Assembly (NCBI RefSeq): GCF_000238775.2
Contig: NZ_AFEJ02000001.1
Location: forward strand, 2,542,001 to 2,606,000
Reading direction: 5' to 3'
DNA: 64,000 nucleotides
From: Acaryochloris sp. CCMEE 5410
GTDB taxonomy: Bacteria > Cyanobacteriota > Cyanobacteriia > Thermosynechococcales > Thermosynechococcaceae
Part shown: positions 16,068-26,095 of the stretch, piece after piece
Layout: every line of letters begins with the position of its first letter
How positions within the stretch are numbered: position 1 is the stretch's first letter
Notes under the pieces: generated by a model
What the model was told of the DNA's origin: nothing
What the model saw: the letters and a program-made list of their open reading frames with translations, nothing else
Database searches by the model: none
Position numbers and translations under genes: made by a program

Positions 16068-16276
16068 AGTTCTCCTTTCAATTTCGTTTAATTATCAGGC
16101 TCTCAACACAGTTAAATCCACTCTACAGAACTGGGTACTCTATCTAAACCTGCCCGTTGCTGGTGACAGTGATGGAAGTCCACAGAAATGAGAAGAGGAA
16201 AAGGCATGAATAAAGCAGTAAAACAGTTTTAGGCTTAATTGAATTAAAACCTGAGTCGTCACCTATTGGTTTGATC

Positions 16277-16573
16277 TTAGGTATTTTCTTGGTTAGCCAA
16301 AATTTCTAAAATAAGTGCTTTGACATCCTCCAGGGCTAAACGGGTGTGGGGCGCTTTATAAGCGACACCCAAACGATCGCATAATGTACAAACCTCTTCG
16401 ATAGAGAGATGATAGTCCTCTGCTATTTCCGAGATTGACAGGTCTGCAAACCCCATAATCATTAACGTACTGATTTTATTAAGGTTGACCCATCTAATAT
16501 CATGCCATTGAGGCGTCCCTTTCCCAAATCCAGATTCCATAAATTGGTCAAATCTGGAATGGAAGAGGATCAA
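16277..16573 (-). CDS. Small conserved hypothetical protein, helix-turn-helix-like
   Basis: 98 residues. The segment MIMGFADLSISEIAEDYHLSIEEVCTLCDRLGVAYKAPHTRLALEDVKALILEIL resembles a small helical domain of the IF2 N-terminal or winged/HTH type (IAEDYHLSIEEVCTLCDRLGV). I believe similar small proteins are conserved in cyanobacteria, but the function is unknown. It begins 18 bp after accD ends on the same strand, so co-transcription with accD is likely. Confidence 0.65.
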   Translation of the reverse strand: MILFHSRFDQFMESGFGKGTPQWHDIRWVNLNKISTLMIMGFADLSISEIAEDYHLSIEEVCTLCDRLGVAYKAPHTRLALEDVKALILEILANQENT

Positions 16574-16591
16574 GGTTCAGTCCCCTATCCC

Positions 16592-17506
16592 CTATTCAAC
16601 AGCAGCGGCAACTGGAACAGCGGTAGGTGAAACATCTGAGGCCATCGGCATTTGAGCATGAATGCGAATCAGCTGGGCTAAGGTTCGCTTTAACTCTGGT
16701 CTCGGAACAATGGCATCTACAAATCCATGGCCGAGCAAATATTCTGCCGTTTGAAAATCGTCCGGTAGCTTTTCTCGCAAGGTCTGTTCGACCACCCGGC
16801 GACCGGCAAAGCCGATAGTTGCTTTGGGTTCAGCCAAAATCATATCCCCCAGCATCGCAAAGCTCGCGGTCACCCCACCGGTAGTGGGGTGAGTGAGTAC
16901 GGGGATATAGAGTAAGCGGTTGGTTCTGTGCTGATCTAGCGCGGCAGAGGTTTTCGCCATTTGCATTAGGCTCAGCATCCCTTCTTGCATGCGAGCACCA
17001 CCGGACGCACAAACGATCACGAGAGGAAGACGGTTTTGCGTGGCATGCTCGATCAAACGGGTCAGTTTCTCGCCAACGACGGACCCCATACTGCCTCCCA
17101 TAAACCGGAAGTCCATGACACCCAAGGCGAGAGACAAGCCGTCAAGTTCACCCACCCCTGTTTGGACAGCGTCCTGTAGACCAGTTTTGCTTTGGTATTC
17201 CTGAATGCGATCGCAATAGGCTTTGCGATCTCGAAACTGAAGGGGGTCACAGGCGACCAAGTTATTGTCCATCGCCACCCAGGTTTCTGCATCAATCAGC
17301 TGCGCAATCCGCTCATCACTTGAGACGCGCATATGATGACCACATTCTAGGCACACCATTTGATTGGCCCGTAAATCTTTGGTGTAGGTTAAAGCACCGC
17401 ACGACTCACACTTCGACCATAAGCCATCAGAGATTTCTCGTTCTGGCTGTGCTTTGGTCACAGGATGAGATTTTCGTCGATTTGCAAACCAATCAAATAA
17501 AGACAT
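16592..17506 (-). CDS. accD: Acetyl-CoA carboxylase carboxyltransferase subunit beta
   Basis: 304 residues with the N-terminal zinc ribbon of AccD (Cys33, Cys36, Cys52 and Cys55 in KCESCG and VCLECGHHM) followed by the crotonase-like carboxyltransferase domain ([77 protein letters not shown]). With AccA it transfers carboxyl from carboxybiotin to acetyl-CoA, making malonyl-CoA for fatty-acid synthesis. Length and motifs are normal. Confidence 0.96.
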   Translation of the reverse strand: MSLFDWFANRRKSHPVTKAQPEREISDGLWSKCESCGALTYTKDLRANQMVCLECGHHMRVSSDERIAQLIDAETWVAMDNNLVACDPLQFRDRKAYCDRIQEYQSKTGLQDAVQTGVGELDGLSLALGVMDFRFMGGSMGSVVGEKLTRLIEHATQNRLPLVIVCASGGARMQEGMLSLMQMAKTSAALDQHRTNRLLYIPVLTHPTTGGVTASFAMLGDMILAEPKATIGFAGRRVVEQTLREKLPDDFQTAEYLLGHGFVDAIVPRPELKRTLAQLIRIHAQMPMASDVSPTAVPVAAAVE

Positions 17507-18087
17507 GGAAACGCTTGATTCCTTTCAAAAATGAACTCAGCACCTGCAAGACCGCAGCAATTGAGGCATAAGGTTACCGTTACCCTCACCCATTTGAGAC
17601 GTTCAACAACAAAGTCTCCCCCGCTTTGCCTAGAAACGAATACAGTGTGACCTTGCCCATTCATCGGGCTAGCCGTGAGGACATAACGCATCCTCCACTA
17701 TGGCCGAATTGCTTGTGGGTTTTGTAATAAAATTATTAATTAATCATAAACTTTGTCGCTGGCACTTGGCGTCTTAAATATTTTGTCGTTTGTAAAGTTT
17801 TTGGGAATCGCAGAAATTCGGTGACAAATGTTACGACATTTATGGGCACTCTAAGCGTATACGGAGCGCGTCTTTTATTCCAAATCACAATCAGCTGGAC
17901 AAGCACCTTTGCCATCTGCTTGGGCTGAATTTTACATAACTTTTAGGGATCCCTCTTGAGATCTCTTCATTCTTCATGAAAGTTATTAAGATTGGGCCTT
18001 TCAAGGACATGGGACGTGTACAAGGGCTTAGCTATGCTGAGCCTACCTGGATTAAACGCTTGAGTCACCCAACATCCTAAAACTGTC
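17507..18087. other. Intergenic region upstream of accD
   Basis: About 580 bp between the accD start and a small forward ORF. It must hold the accD promoter. An AT-rich stretch runs from about 17700 to 17850. I see no gene, RNA family or terminator I can support. Confidence 0.4.
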
Positions 18088-18267
18088 ATGATTTCTAAGT
18101 CTCATCAAAATTGGTTTCCCGTTTGGCAATATCTCAATCAGCCCTTATTCCATTCGGACATTAAACTGGTTCTCAATCCAGGCCGTTTTTGGCAACAATA
18201 TCGGATTGAGTATTTGAACCGATGTTGGATGCGGCAGTGTTTACCCAATCATGATCCCCAACGCTAG
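18088..18267 (+). CDS. Possible 59-residue protein upstream of sir
   Basis: An ATG at 18088 opens 59 codons ending at TAG 18265-18267. The product starts MISKSHQNWFPVWQYLNQPLF and is rich in Trp, Gln, Arg and Tyr, with NPGRFWQQYRIEYLNRCWMRQC near the C-terminus. Such an amphipathic, aromatic-rich composition is not typical of random AT-rich intergenic translation. No ribosome binding site is obvious and no family is recognised. It lies 372 bp before sir on the same strand, with a perfect palindrome in between. Confidence 0.5.
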   Translation: MISKSHQNWFPVWQYLNQPLFHSDIKLVLNPGRFWQQYRIEYLNRCWMRQCLPNHDPQR

Positions 18268-18337
18268 CGCCATAAAGGGTGGACTTTTGGGCGTTTTCGC
18301 TTGGGCCTCATCCAGGGTTTTTGAGTTTTAGATAAAG

Positions 18338-18370
18338 TGAATGCACACTAGCGGCGCTAGTGTGCATTCA
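18338..18370. repeat. Perfect 33-bp palindrome between small ORF and sir
   Basis: The half-site TGAATGCACACTAGCG (18338-18353) is followed by one G and then its exact reverse complement (18355-18370). As RNA it would form a stem of about 13-14 bp with a GC-rich tip, but no T-run follows on either strand, so it is not a standard terminator. It could be a binding site for a dimeric regulator of sir, an atypical terminator for the small ORF, or a recombination site. Confidence 0.75.
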
Positions 18371-18639
18371 TCTTGAGCAAGCCTAGTTGGTAAAAAAGCT
18401 TAAGTTCCAACGTTGATGAGTTGGACTCACCTATGACATTGTTTGGGTCTGTCACGGTTTGCTCAAAGGAAGCAGTGATAAGATAAGAGGTGATTCATCG
18501 ATATCCCGACCGACTTACCGGGCATTAATATCTCCGCGTTAGAATTGCTCGGATATATTGACGTTAGCCTAGCCTTTTCTTAAGGGTAGGAATCGTTCGA
18601 TTCGCTACCTAAACATTGTCATCAACTGCCTATTTCCTC

Positions 18640-20574
18640 ATGGTCAATGCTCCCCCTAAACAACCGACTCCGCCTAAGCTTTCCAAACTGGAAGGGATTA
18701 AAGAGCGCAGTCATCATCTACGCCATCCGTTAATTGCAGAACTCCAAACGGATGCGAGAAATTTGCCAGAAGAAGCCATTCAGATCCTCAAATTTCATGG
18801 CTCCTATCAGCAAGATAATCGTGATAATCGAGCGAAAGGGCAGGAAAAAGACTATCAGTTTATGCTGCGGACTCGCAGTCCCGGTGGATTTATCCCAGCA
18901 CAGCTCTACAAAACCCTGGATGAACTCAGCGAGACCTACGGCAATCAAACCCTGCGAGCCACCACCCGCCAAGGGTTCCAGATTCACGGCATTGTCAAAC
19001 AGAATCTGAAAACGGTGATGGCCGCCATCATTCATAGCATGGGGTCTACCCTAGGAGCCTGTGGAGATTTGAACCGCAATGTGATGGCCCCGCCAGCGCC
19101 CTATGTTAATCGTCCCGACTATGTCTATGCCCAAGAGTATGCCAATCGGATTGCCGATTTACTCACTCCCCAAACGGGCGCTTACTACGAGATTTGGTTG
19201 GATGGGGAAAAATTCTTATCCGCAGAAGAGCATCCTGAGGTCAAAGCGGCTCGCCAGCGCAATACCAACGGCACTAACCTAGACGATGACGAAGAGCCAA
19301 TCTACGGGCAACATTACATGCCCCGGAAGTTTAAGATTGCCGTTACTGTCCCAGGCGATAACTCCATTGATCTCTACACCCAGGATGTGGGTCTAGTGGT
19401 TATCCTGGATGACCAGGACGAATTACAAGGATTTAACGTATTTGTGGGGGGTGGCATGGGCCGCACCCATAAAAAAGAAGAGACCTTTGCTCGCATTGCC
19501 GATCCACTGGGCTTTGTGGCCAAAGAAGATGTCTATGACCTAGTCAAAGCCATCGTTGCCACGCAACGAGATTATGGTGACCGCCAGCAGCGTCGCCATG
19601 CCCGCATGAAATACCTGGTCAACGACTGGGGCATTGATAAATTTCGCAGCGTTGTTGAGCAGTATTTTGGTAAGTCAGTTGCCCCCAGCCGCCCATTGCC
19701 TGAGTTTAAGTATGAAGATTACCTCGGCTGGCATGAGCAAGGCGATGGTCAGCTCTTCTTAGGCATTTCTATTGAGAATGGTCGGGTCTTCGACAATGGC
19801 AAGCTGCAGCTGAAGTCTGCCCTACGCCAAATTACGAAGCAGTACCATCTGCCCATGCGGCTGACCGCCAATCACAATCTGATTATTTACAATATTCAGC
19901 CCAGTGATAAAGCGGCGATTCAAGGCATTTTGAACCATGCAGGGGTGCTAGCAGAAACAGAGATTGATCCGCTGGTGCGCTATGCAATGGCCTGTCCAGC
20001 GTTGCCCACTTGCGGACTAGCCATTGCAGAGTCGGAACGCGCCATCCCCGGCATTATTGATCGCATCCGCGCGCTGCTCAATAAGCTGGATCTAAAGGAA
20101 GAGCATTTTGTCATCCGAATGACCGGCTGTCCGAATGGCTGCGCTCGTCCCTATATGGCTGAGCTGGGCTTTGTCGGCATTAAGCCAACGTCCTATCAGC
20201 TCTGGTTAGGGGGAAGCCCCAATCAGACTCGGCTCGCCAGAACCTTTCTGGAAGTGATGCCCATCGACGAATTGGAGACAACCCTAGAGCCGCTCTTGGT
20301 GTTCTTTAAGCAAAAGGGCAAAACCGCTGAAAGCTTTGGTGATTTTTGCGATCGCATCGGCTTCGACGCCCTGCGACAATACAGCGACACCTATGACCCA
20401 GCGACCCAAACCGGCAAAATCGCCAGTGGTAAAGCCCGGGTCCGCCATCGGGTCAACCTGCGGGAAGATGTCTATAGCCGTCTGAAAGAGACCGCCAGCG
20501 CCCAGGGCAAAACCCTGACTGAAGTGGCGTCTGATGCTATTGATACCTATTTAAAAAATCAATCTCAGACCTAA
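18640..20574 (+). CDS. sir: Ferredoxin-sulfite reductase with C-terminal RHH-like tail
   Basis: Two tandem ferredoxin-nitrite/sulfite reductase repeats bind sirohaem and a 4Fe-4S cluster. The cluster ligands are Cys452 and Cys458 ([10 protein letters not shown]) and Cys497 and Cys501 ([11 protein letters not shown]), counted from the ATG at 18640; a TTG at 18616 would add 8 residues. The enzyme reduces sulfite to sulfide with six electrons from ferredoxin. Sulfite rather than nitrite specificity is inferred from overall family resemblance. The last 45 residues ([36 protein letters not shown]) are an extra domain that looks like a ribbon-helix-helix DNA-binding unit joined by a basic linker. 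Confidence 0.93.
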   Translation: MVNAPPKQPTPPKLSKLEGIKERSHHLRHPLIAELQTDARNLPEEAIQILKFHGSYQQDNRDNRAKGQEKDYQFMLRTRSPGGFIPAQLYKTLDELSETYGNQTLRATTRQGFQIHGIVKQNLKTVMAAIIHSMGSTLGACGDLNRNVMAPPAPYVNRPDYVYAQEYANRIADLLTPQTGAYYEIWLDGEKFLSAEEHPEVKAARQRNTNGTNLDDDEEPIYGQHYMPRKFKIAVTVPGDNSIDLYTQDVGLVVILDDQDELQGFNVFVGGGMGRTHKKEETFARIADPLGFVAKEDVYDLVKAIVATQRDYGDRQQRRHARMKYLVNDWGIDKFRSVVEQYFGKSVAPSRPLPEFKYEDYLGWHEQGDGQLFLGISIENGRVFDNGKLQLKSALRQITKQYHLPMRLTANHNLIIYNIQPSDKAAIQGILNHAGVLAETEIDPLVRYAMACPALPTCGLAIAESERAIPGIIDRIRALLNKLDLKEEHFVIRMTGCPNGCARPYMAELGFVGIKPTSYQLWLGGSPNQTRLARTFLEVMPIDELETTLEPLLVFFKQKGKTAESFGDFCDRIGFDALRQYSDTYDPATQTGKIASGKARVRHRVNLREDVYSRLKETASAQGKTLTEVASDAIDTYLKNQSQT

Positions 20575-20578
20575 ATTG

Positions 20579-20594
20579 CACCTAATTTTAGGTG
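20579..20594. repeat. Short inverted repeat between sir and the flavoprotein gene
   Basis: CACCTAA and TTAGGTG face each other across two bases in the 30-bp gap between the sir stop and the next start. It is too short and T-poor for a terminator. It could be an operator, or chance. Confidence 0.35.
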
Positions 20595-20604
20595 TAATAA
20601 AGCT

Positions 20605-21825
20605 ATGGTGAAGATTGTCGTCATTGGCGGCGGTGCGGCTGGGTTCTGGGGGGCGATTGCCTGTGCAGAAGCCTACCCCCAGACTCGAATAACGATTTTG
20701 GAAACCAGTGGGCAGCTCCTGTCTAAAGTGCGGATTTCCGGGGGTGGGCGCTGCAATGTTACCCATGCTTGTTTTGAACCCTCGCAGCTGGTGGGTAATT
20801 ATCCACGCGGGTCTAAAGCCTTGCGGGGAGCATTTAGTCGGTTTCAGCCCCAGGATACGGTGCAGTGGTTTCGAGCCCACGGAGTTTCCTTAAAAACGGA
20901 AGCCGATGGCCGCATGTTTCCCAAAACTAATGACTCGGAAACCATTATTGCCTGCCTGCAACGAACGGCTCAAAAACTGGGAATTCAGGTGCGGACGGGA
21001 ATGTCCGTTACTCATATCAAGCATAAAGGGCAATTTACAGTTGGGTGCAAATCTGGAGAGAAGCTGGGGTGCGATCGCATCCTCTTAGCCACGGGCAGTC
21101 ATCCCCTTGGCTATCGTCTTGCCAAACAGCTCGGTCATACCCTTGTATCGCCAGTACCGTCCCTATTTACCTTCAAAATCCAGGATCCGAGATTGCAAGG
21201 TTTAGCCGGTATTGCGGTTGATCCAGTGCAGTTGTGGTTAACAGTGGGAGATCAAAAATTTGACCAGCAGGGGCCGCTCTTGGTCACCCACTGGGGGCTC
21301 AGTGGTCCTGCGGTTCTCAAACTCTCGGCTTGGGGAGCACGGGCTTTTCATCAAAGCCGATATCAGGGAGAATTGACGGTCAATTGGGTGCCCCATTGCT
21401 CCTATGAAGACCTGCGCCAGCGGTTGAGGGAAACCCGAACTGCCGTTGCCAAACGTGCGATCTCAAACCACTGCCCCGTCGACTTACCCCAGCGCCTCTG
21501 GCAAAAACTGATTGCGGCAGCGGGGATTTCTTCCCAACAGCGCTGGGCAGATCTATCCAAAACCCATTTGCGATCGCTGCTGCAAGAACTAACCCAAGGT
21601 AAGTTTCATGTCTTAGGGAAAGGAGTCTTCAAAGATGAGTTCGTCACCTGCGGCGGCGTCGACCTCAAACAAATCAACTTCAAAACCATGGAAAGTCGCT
21701 GCTGTCCCGGACTCTATTTTGCTGGCGAAGTCATCGACATTGATGGCATTACCGGTGGATTTAACTTTCAAAACGCCTGGACGACGGCCTGGTTAGCGGC
21801 CCAGGCCATGGGGCAACCTGAATAG
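20605..21825 (+). CDS. FAD-dependent oxidoreductase, YhiN/HI0933 family
   Basis: 406 residues with an N-terminal Rossmann FAD motif ([18 protein letters not shown]), the family signature [17 protein letters not shown], a central beta domain and the C-terminal FAD block [31 protein letters not shown]. Members are flavoproteins of largely unknown substrate, sometimes called aminoacetone oxidase family. It follows sir by 30 bp on the same strand, suggesting co-expression. Confidence 0.9.
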   Translation: MVKIVVIGGGAAGFWGAIACAEAYPQTRITILETSGQLLSKVRISGGGRCNVTHACFEPSQLVGNYPRGSKALRGAFSRFQPQDTVQWFRAHGVSLKTEADGRMFPKTNDSETIIACLQRTAQKLGIQVRTGMSVTHIKHKGQFTVGCKSGEKLGCDRILLATGSHPLGYRLAKQLGHTLVSPVPSLFTFKIQDPRLQGLAGIAVDPVQLWLTVGDQKFDQQGPLLVTHWGLSGPAVLKLSAWGARAFHQSRYQGELTVNWVPHCSYEDLRQRLRETRTAVAKRAISNHCPVDLPQRLWQKLIAAAGISSQQRWADLSKTHLRSLLQELTQGKFHVLGKGVFKDEFVTCGGVDLKQINFKTMESRCCPGLYFAGEVIDIDGITGGFNFQNAWTTAWLAAQAMGQPE

Positions 21826-21968
21826 AGCGACTGGGAACTGCTTTACCCAGAGGAAAAACCCACTCAAAGGACGGTTCTGTGGTTTCATACATCAATGGAG
21901 ACTATCTCTAACACCTTGTGCAGATGTGGTCGCCCCTGGCGATCCGTCGGGACCTATTTTTCATCGAC

Positions 21969-21973
21969 AGGAG
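21969..21973 (+). promoter_or_regulatory. Ribosome binding site that sets the ccmP start
   Basis: AGGAG lies 9 bases before the in-frame TTG at 21983. No comparable site precedes the GTG at 21926, so the TTG is the likely ccmP start. Confidence 0.65.
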
Positions 21974-21982
21974 ACTTTTATT

Positions 21983-22624
21983 TTGGGTGTTGAATTACGT
22001 AGCTATGTGTACTTAGATAGCCTCCAACCACAGCATGCTGCCTATATGGGCAAAGTGGCCGTTGGTTTTTTACCGTTGCCAGGAGATACCTCTCTATGGC
22101 TAGAGATTTCCCCTGGAATTGAGATTAACCGGATCATGGACGTCGCCCTGAAAGCGGCAGTGGTCCGCCCCGGTGTACAGATGGTGGAACGCTTATACGG
22201 GGTTCTGGAAGTGCATGCGAGTAGCCAAGCTGAAACCCAAACGGCAGGCCGAGCCATGCTAGAAGCGCTAGGGGTCAGGCAAAATGAACGATTAAGCCCC
22301 CAAGTCGTCTCTAGTCAGATTATTCGCAATATTGATCCCCACCACGCGCAGCTAATTAACCGCAACAGCCGGGGCAATATGTTGCTAGCGGGTCAAGCTC
22401 TCTATGTGATGGAGGTTCAGCCCGCGGCCTATGCCTCCCTCGCAGCCAATGAAGCCGAAAAAGCTGCGTTGATCAATATTTTACAAATCACCTCTGTGGG
22501 CAGTTTTGGCCGATTATACTTGGGGGGAGCTGAGCGAGATATTAAAACTGCAGCGGCGGCTGTGGTGGACGCCCTTGAGCATGTCCCTGGACGCGAGCCT
22601 CTGGGCGGCAAGCGCAATGAATAG
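21983..22624 (+). CDS. ccmP: Carboxysome shell protein CcmP (double BMC domain)
   Basis: The TTG at 21983 with AGGAG upstream gives 213 residues, the length I recall for CcmP; a GTG at 21926 would add 19 residues. The protein starts [21 protein letters not shown] and has two bacterial-microcompartment domains. Signature stretches are [24 protein letters not shown] in the first and [34 protein letters not shown] in the second. CcmP trimers stack face to face, forming a gated pore thought to pass 3-phosphoglycerate or RuBP across the beta-carboxysome shell. It is a satellite locus, away from any ccm operon visible here. Confidence 0.92.
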   Translation: MGVELRSYVYLDSLQPQHAAYMGKVAVGFLPLPGDTSLWLEISPGIEINRIMDVALKAAVVRPGVQMVERLYGVLEVHASSQAETQTAGRAMLEALGVRQNERLSPQVVSSQIIRNIDPHHAQLINRNSRGNMLLAGQALYVMEVQPAAYASLAANEAEKAALINILQITSVGSFGRLYLGGAERDIKTAAAAVVDALEHVPGREPLGGKRNE

Positions 22625-22629
22625 CTGAG

Positions 22630-23466
22630 ATGAGCAAGTACAAGTCTGCCATGGCAGGGGAACACCTAGCCCTTTTATATCGTGGCCCTGAAATTTGGAA
22701 TCAGTGGCGACAGGATAATAGCCACAACTCTCCTAATCTAGCGGGCTGTAATCTAGGACAAATGGATTTACAGGCCTTCGACCTCAGCCATACGGATCTA
22801 AGCGATGCCAATTTACGGAAAGCTAATTTAGCGGGCGTCAACTTAAGCAACAGTCTTTTATGTGGAGCCAACCTAACCGACGCTCAACTCACAGGAATTA
22901 AGGGCGTTGCCATCAACCTCCACCATGCTCAAGCGCAAGGGGCCGATCTCAGAGATGCCAATTTAATTGGTGGAGATTTAGGCGAAGCGGTGTTGTTAGA
23001 TGCTGAACTCAGCCGAGCCAACTTAGTAGGGTGTAGCTTAAAACATGCAGATATTCGGCGAGCAGAACTCGAAGCAGCCCAACTCCACAGAGCAGATCTC
23101 AGTTTTGCAGAACTCGAAGCCGCCAACCTCATTCAGGCAGACCTCAGTCAGGCGAATTTAAGCTATGCCACCTTAACTGGGGCTTATTTATATGGAGCCG
23201 ATCTGAGCCGCGCCAATCTACGGGCCGCCCACTGCAGCCAAGCCTACTTCGTTCGGGCGAATTTTACGAATATTAATGCCGAAGCAGTCGATCTGGCCTG
23301 GAGTAATTTGAGTAAGGTGAACTTTTCCGGAGCTAATTTACGACGGGCCAATTTACGAGGAGCGCGACTGCATCGTGCTCAGTTTCATCAAACCTGCTTA
23401 GACGGAGCAGTCTGGGACTTAGCCAGTCTAGAGCAGGCCAGAGGATTCCCCAGCCTCAGCTGCTAG
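22630..23466 (+). CDS. Pentapeptide-repeat protein
   Basis: 278 residues, with A(D/N)LXX repeats running from about residue 35 to 262 (for example ADLSQANLSYATLTGAYLYG, ANLRRANLRGARLHRAQF), which predicts a long right-handed beta-helix. There is no signal peptide or membrane segment. It starts 5 bp after ccmP, so the two are likely co-transcribed; whether it acts with the carboxysome is unknown. Its 3' end overlaps the convergent J-domain gene by 4 bases. Confidence 0.9.
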   Translation: MSKYKSAMAGEHLALLYRGPEIWNQWRQDNSHNSPNLAGCNLGQMDLQAFDLSHTDLSDANLRKANLAGVNLSNSLLCGANLTDAQLTGIKGVAINLHHAQAQGADLRDANLIGGDLGEAVLLDAELSRANLVGCSLKHADIRRAELEAAQLHRADLSFAELEAANLIQADLSQANLSYATLTGAYLYGADLSRANLRAAHCSQAYFVRANFTNINAEAVDLAWSNLSKVNFSGANLRRANLRGARLHRAQFHQTCLDGAVWDLASLEQARGFPSLSC

Positions 23467-24029
23467 TTTCCTTGAGTGTGTAGCAGATTCAGCAGATGTT
23501 GCGCTTCTTCCTGCCAAAAGTGACCTTGGGATTTACAAGGAATCGACAACAAAATCCGATCAAAAGCATGGACAGAATCACAGGGGACGGACAGAACCAC
23601 CTCGGCAGGCTGCTCACAGGTATCTAAAACAAAAGGCCCGCTCTGGAACGTTCGGTGCCCAACCGTTTTAGGTGCTATCGCCTCAAAAGAGTAGTGATTC
23701 AGAATATAAGTCGCATCACTATAGGTCAACCAAGGACAAGCCATACCTCGACGTTTTTTCGGTGTGGTGACTTTAGCGGAGGATGGAGCAGTCGTCCTGG
23801 CTCGATTATGGCGAGGGGGGCAAGGCCGAGGTTGATGGGCTTTTAAGTAGGCGTAGGCTTGATTAAATTCTTTGAGTTTGGCTTCTGCCTTTTTATACAG
23901 ACGAGGATTATGCACAAACCGATCGGGATGCCACACCATCACTAAATCCTGATAGGCTTCCCGCACTTCATCAAAGGTCGCATTTTGATGGAGGGATAAG
24001 GTTTGCAGATGTGCCTCGCCAACATGCAT
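23463..24029 (-). CDS. J-domain protein
   Basis: The N-terminal 70 residues form a J-domain (TLSLHQNATFDEVREAYQDLVMVWHPDRFVHNPRLYKKAEAKLKEFNQAYAYLKAH) with the HPD motif that stimulates DnaK ATPase. A Pro/Arg/Ser linker follows, then an unrecognised C-terminal domain of about 90 residues containing ATYILNHYSFEAIAPKTVGHRTFQSGPFVLDTCEQPAEVVLSVP. It lacks the DnaJ zinc finger, so it is a specialised co-chaperone of unknown client. Confidence 0.87.
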   Translation of the reverse strand: MHVGEAHLQTLSLHQNATFDEVREAYQDLVMVWHPDRFVHNPRLYKKAEAKLKEFNQAYAYLKAHQPRPCPPRHNRARTTAPSSAKVTTPKKRRGMACPWLTYSDATYILNHYSFEAIAPKTVGHRTFQSGPFVLDTCEQPAEVVLSVPCDSVHAFDRILLSIPCKSQGHFWQEEAQHLLNLLHTQGN

Positions 24030-24185
24030 GGCAGACTCACTTTCCCTAGAAAGTTTACAAACATCTTAATGAGGCTCAAACCTGGAAAGCAATGCAATAG
24101 CCGTTACTTTCTACTACAGAATGCAACAAAGTCCTAAGGAACATTGCAAAGACATCTAGAAGTCACCTTGATCCCTCCCCTTTTG

Positions 24186-26012
24186 TTACGCAGACAAGCG
24201 CTCAGTATAAGCAGTAGTTTGCCAAGTAGCGAGGGTATCTACCAAGGGACGTGCCGGTCCAAAGTAATGGCCCTGGGCGAAGTCAATATGAAAGTCATTG
24301 AGCAGATCTAGAATGGCCCGCGATTCCACATACTCTGCAATGGTCTGCAGACCCATAATTTTCGAAACATGATGAATGGCTTCCACCACACCTTTAGACA
24401 TATCGTCATCGACCACACCTCGAATAAAAGAGCCATCGATTTTGACAAAGTCAGCGGGAATCTTTTTCAAATGGGTAAACGATGACAAGCCGCTGCCAAA
24501 ATCATCTAAGGCGACTTTACACCCCATACTTTTTAAGGCTGTGGTGAGTTGAGCAGCGGCTTCAATATTTTTCAGGGCAACCGTTTCAGAAACTTCAAAG
24601 CAGAACTGCTCGGGTCTTAAATGATGCCGAGCCAGTTGTTCTGCAATAAAAGAGGCAATTTCCATATTTTTGAAGGTTGCCCCGGATAAATTCACGAAAA
24701 AAACCGCTTCTTGCAGCATTAAGGAATTAATTTCGCCTAAGTCTGCAAATAAATGCTTGATTACCCACCGATCAATCCGGGGCATAAAATCATACTGCTC
24801 AGCCACGGGAAAAAACATACCAGGGGAACACACAATACCCGGCTGATCACATAAACGCAGCAGAATTTCAAAGCAAGGTTCAGAGGTATTCGCCTGCAAT
24901 GCTTGAATGGGCTGGGCATATAATTCAAACTGATTATGCTCAAGGGCATCCCGTAATCGGCTCACCCACTGCAAGGTTTGTCGAGACTGAAGATTAACGG
25001 CGCAATCAGCATAATGCACTTGCATGCGATCTCGCCCTCCTTCTTTCGCCGTATACATGGCTCGATCGGCAGCTTCAATCAACAAAGAAGGGGCAATCGC
25101 CTCATCCGGCACTTGACAAGCAACGCCCAAACTAAGGGTGATGCGGTTACTGATCGGCGAGGTAGAATGGGGCAGGTTAAGATTATGAATCGCCCCACGG
25201 ATGGCTTCCGCTACATGGGTTGCCCCGCTGATATCCGTATTGGGCAGCACAACGACAAACTCTTCTCCGCCATACCGAGCAACACAGTCTGCCGGACGCT
25301 TAGCAACTTTGGCAATCGTTTGTGCAATTTTCTCCAAGCACAAATCACCAGCTTGATGACCATAGGTATCGTTGTAGGCTTTGAAATGATCAACATCACA
25401 CATAATTAAAGACAAAGGTTTTTCTTCGCGGAGTAAGCGATTCCACTCCGTTAGAAACACCTCATCGAATCGTCGCCGATTATAGACACGGGTCAAACTG
25501 TCGACGGCAGCCAACCTTTCCAGCTCTAGGTTAGCCACAGCTAGCTGATCCGATAGCGCTTTTAAGGCCAGATTCTTATATTCAAGCTCCAAGCGCTGAT
25601 GCTGGCGCTCCATCGCATATTGAATCGCGCGGGTCAGAACCGTACTGTCAAATCGTCCTTTGACGAGAAAATCCTGGGCACCTTGTTGCATTGCCTCTAA
25701 GGCAATCCGCTCATCACTATTACCACTTAGAATAATCAAAGGGATATTTGGAAAAGCTTCATGGATTTTGCGAAATGTCTCCAGCCCTTGGGCATCAGAT
25801 AGAGATAAATCCAGCAAAACCAAATCAATTTTGGACTGTTCTCTCAGGGTATCCAAACCAGCATGCAAGGTTGGACAATGGTTGAGCATGATGGAGCTTT
25901 GTTTTTCTTTCCCCAATAATCGCGTTACGATTTCGACATCTTGAATATCATCTTCAATCATCAAGATCTCGGTATTACTGACTGGAATAACTTGTGAGCC
26001 AAATGCGTGCAT
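24186..26012 (-). CDS. Response regulator with GGDEF and EAL domains (c-di-GMP turnover)
   Basis: 608 residues in the order REC, coiled linker, GGDEF, EAL. The receiver has Asp68 in LVLLDLSL and the acidic pair IEDD. The GGDEF active site reads ARYGGEEFVVVLP, competent for c-di-GMP synthesis. The EAL domain has EILLRL in place of EALLR and keeps NLSGATF, FEVSET, LDDFGSG, VKIDGSFI, IAEYVE and QGHYFGP, so phosphodiesterase activity is plausible. It probably receives phosphate from a kinase such as those encoded 1.5-4 kb away. A structured leader precedes it (26013-26087). Confidence 0.92.
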   Translation of the reverse strand: MHAFGSQVIPVSNTEILMIEDDIQDVEIVTRLLGKEKQSSIMLNHCPTLHAGLDTLREQSKIDLVLLDLSLSDAQGLETFRKIHEAFPNIPLIILSGNSDERIALEAMQQGAQDFLVKGRFDSTVLTRAIQYAMERQHQRLELEYKNLALKALSDQLAVANLELERLAAVDSLTRVYNRRRFDEVFLTEWNRLLREEKPLSLIMCDVDHFKAYNDTYGHQAGDLCLEKIAQTIAKVAKRPADCVARYGGEEFVVVLPNTDISGATHVAEAIRGAIHNLNLPHSTSPISNRITLSLGVACQVPDEAIAPSLLIEAADRAMYTAKEGGRDRMQVHYADCAVNLQSRQTLQWVSRLRDALEHNQFELYAQPIQALQANTSEPCFEILLRLCDQPGIVCSPGMFFPVAEQYDFMPRIDRWVIKHLFADLGEINSLMLQEAVFFVNLSGATFKNMEIASFIAEQLARHHLRPEQFCFEVSETVALKNIEAAAQLTTALKSMGCKVALDDFGSGLSSFTHLKKIPADFVKIDGSFIRGVVDDDMSKGVVEAIHHVSKIMGLQTIAEYVESRAILDLLNDFHIDFAQGHYFGPARPLVDTLATWQTTAYTERLSA

Positions 26013-26095
26013 GTACCTGGAATCCCCCGTATGAGCCTAGAGGCTGAACCTCTCTATCAGCCGCACCTTTTGTTGGGTACGGCTGATGATTTATT
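26013..26095 (-). promoter_or_regulatory. Two hairpins in the leader of the REC-GGDEF-EAL gene
   Basis: Upstream of the start codon are an 8-bp stem (ATCAGCCG at 26056-26063 with CGGCTGAT at 26080-26087, loop about 16) and a 5-bp stem (AGAGG at 26039-26043 with CCTCT at 26049-26053). They could structure the 5' leader for regulation, or the larger one could be a terminator of an upstream transcript. No known riboswitch class is recognised. Confidence 0.4.
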
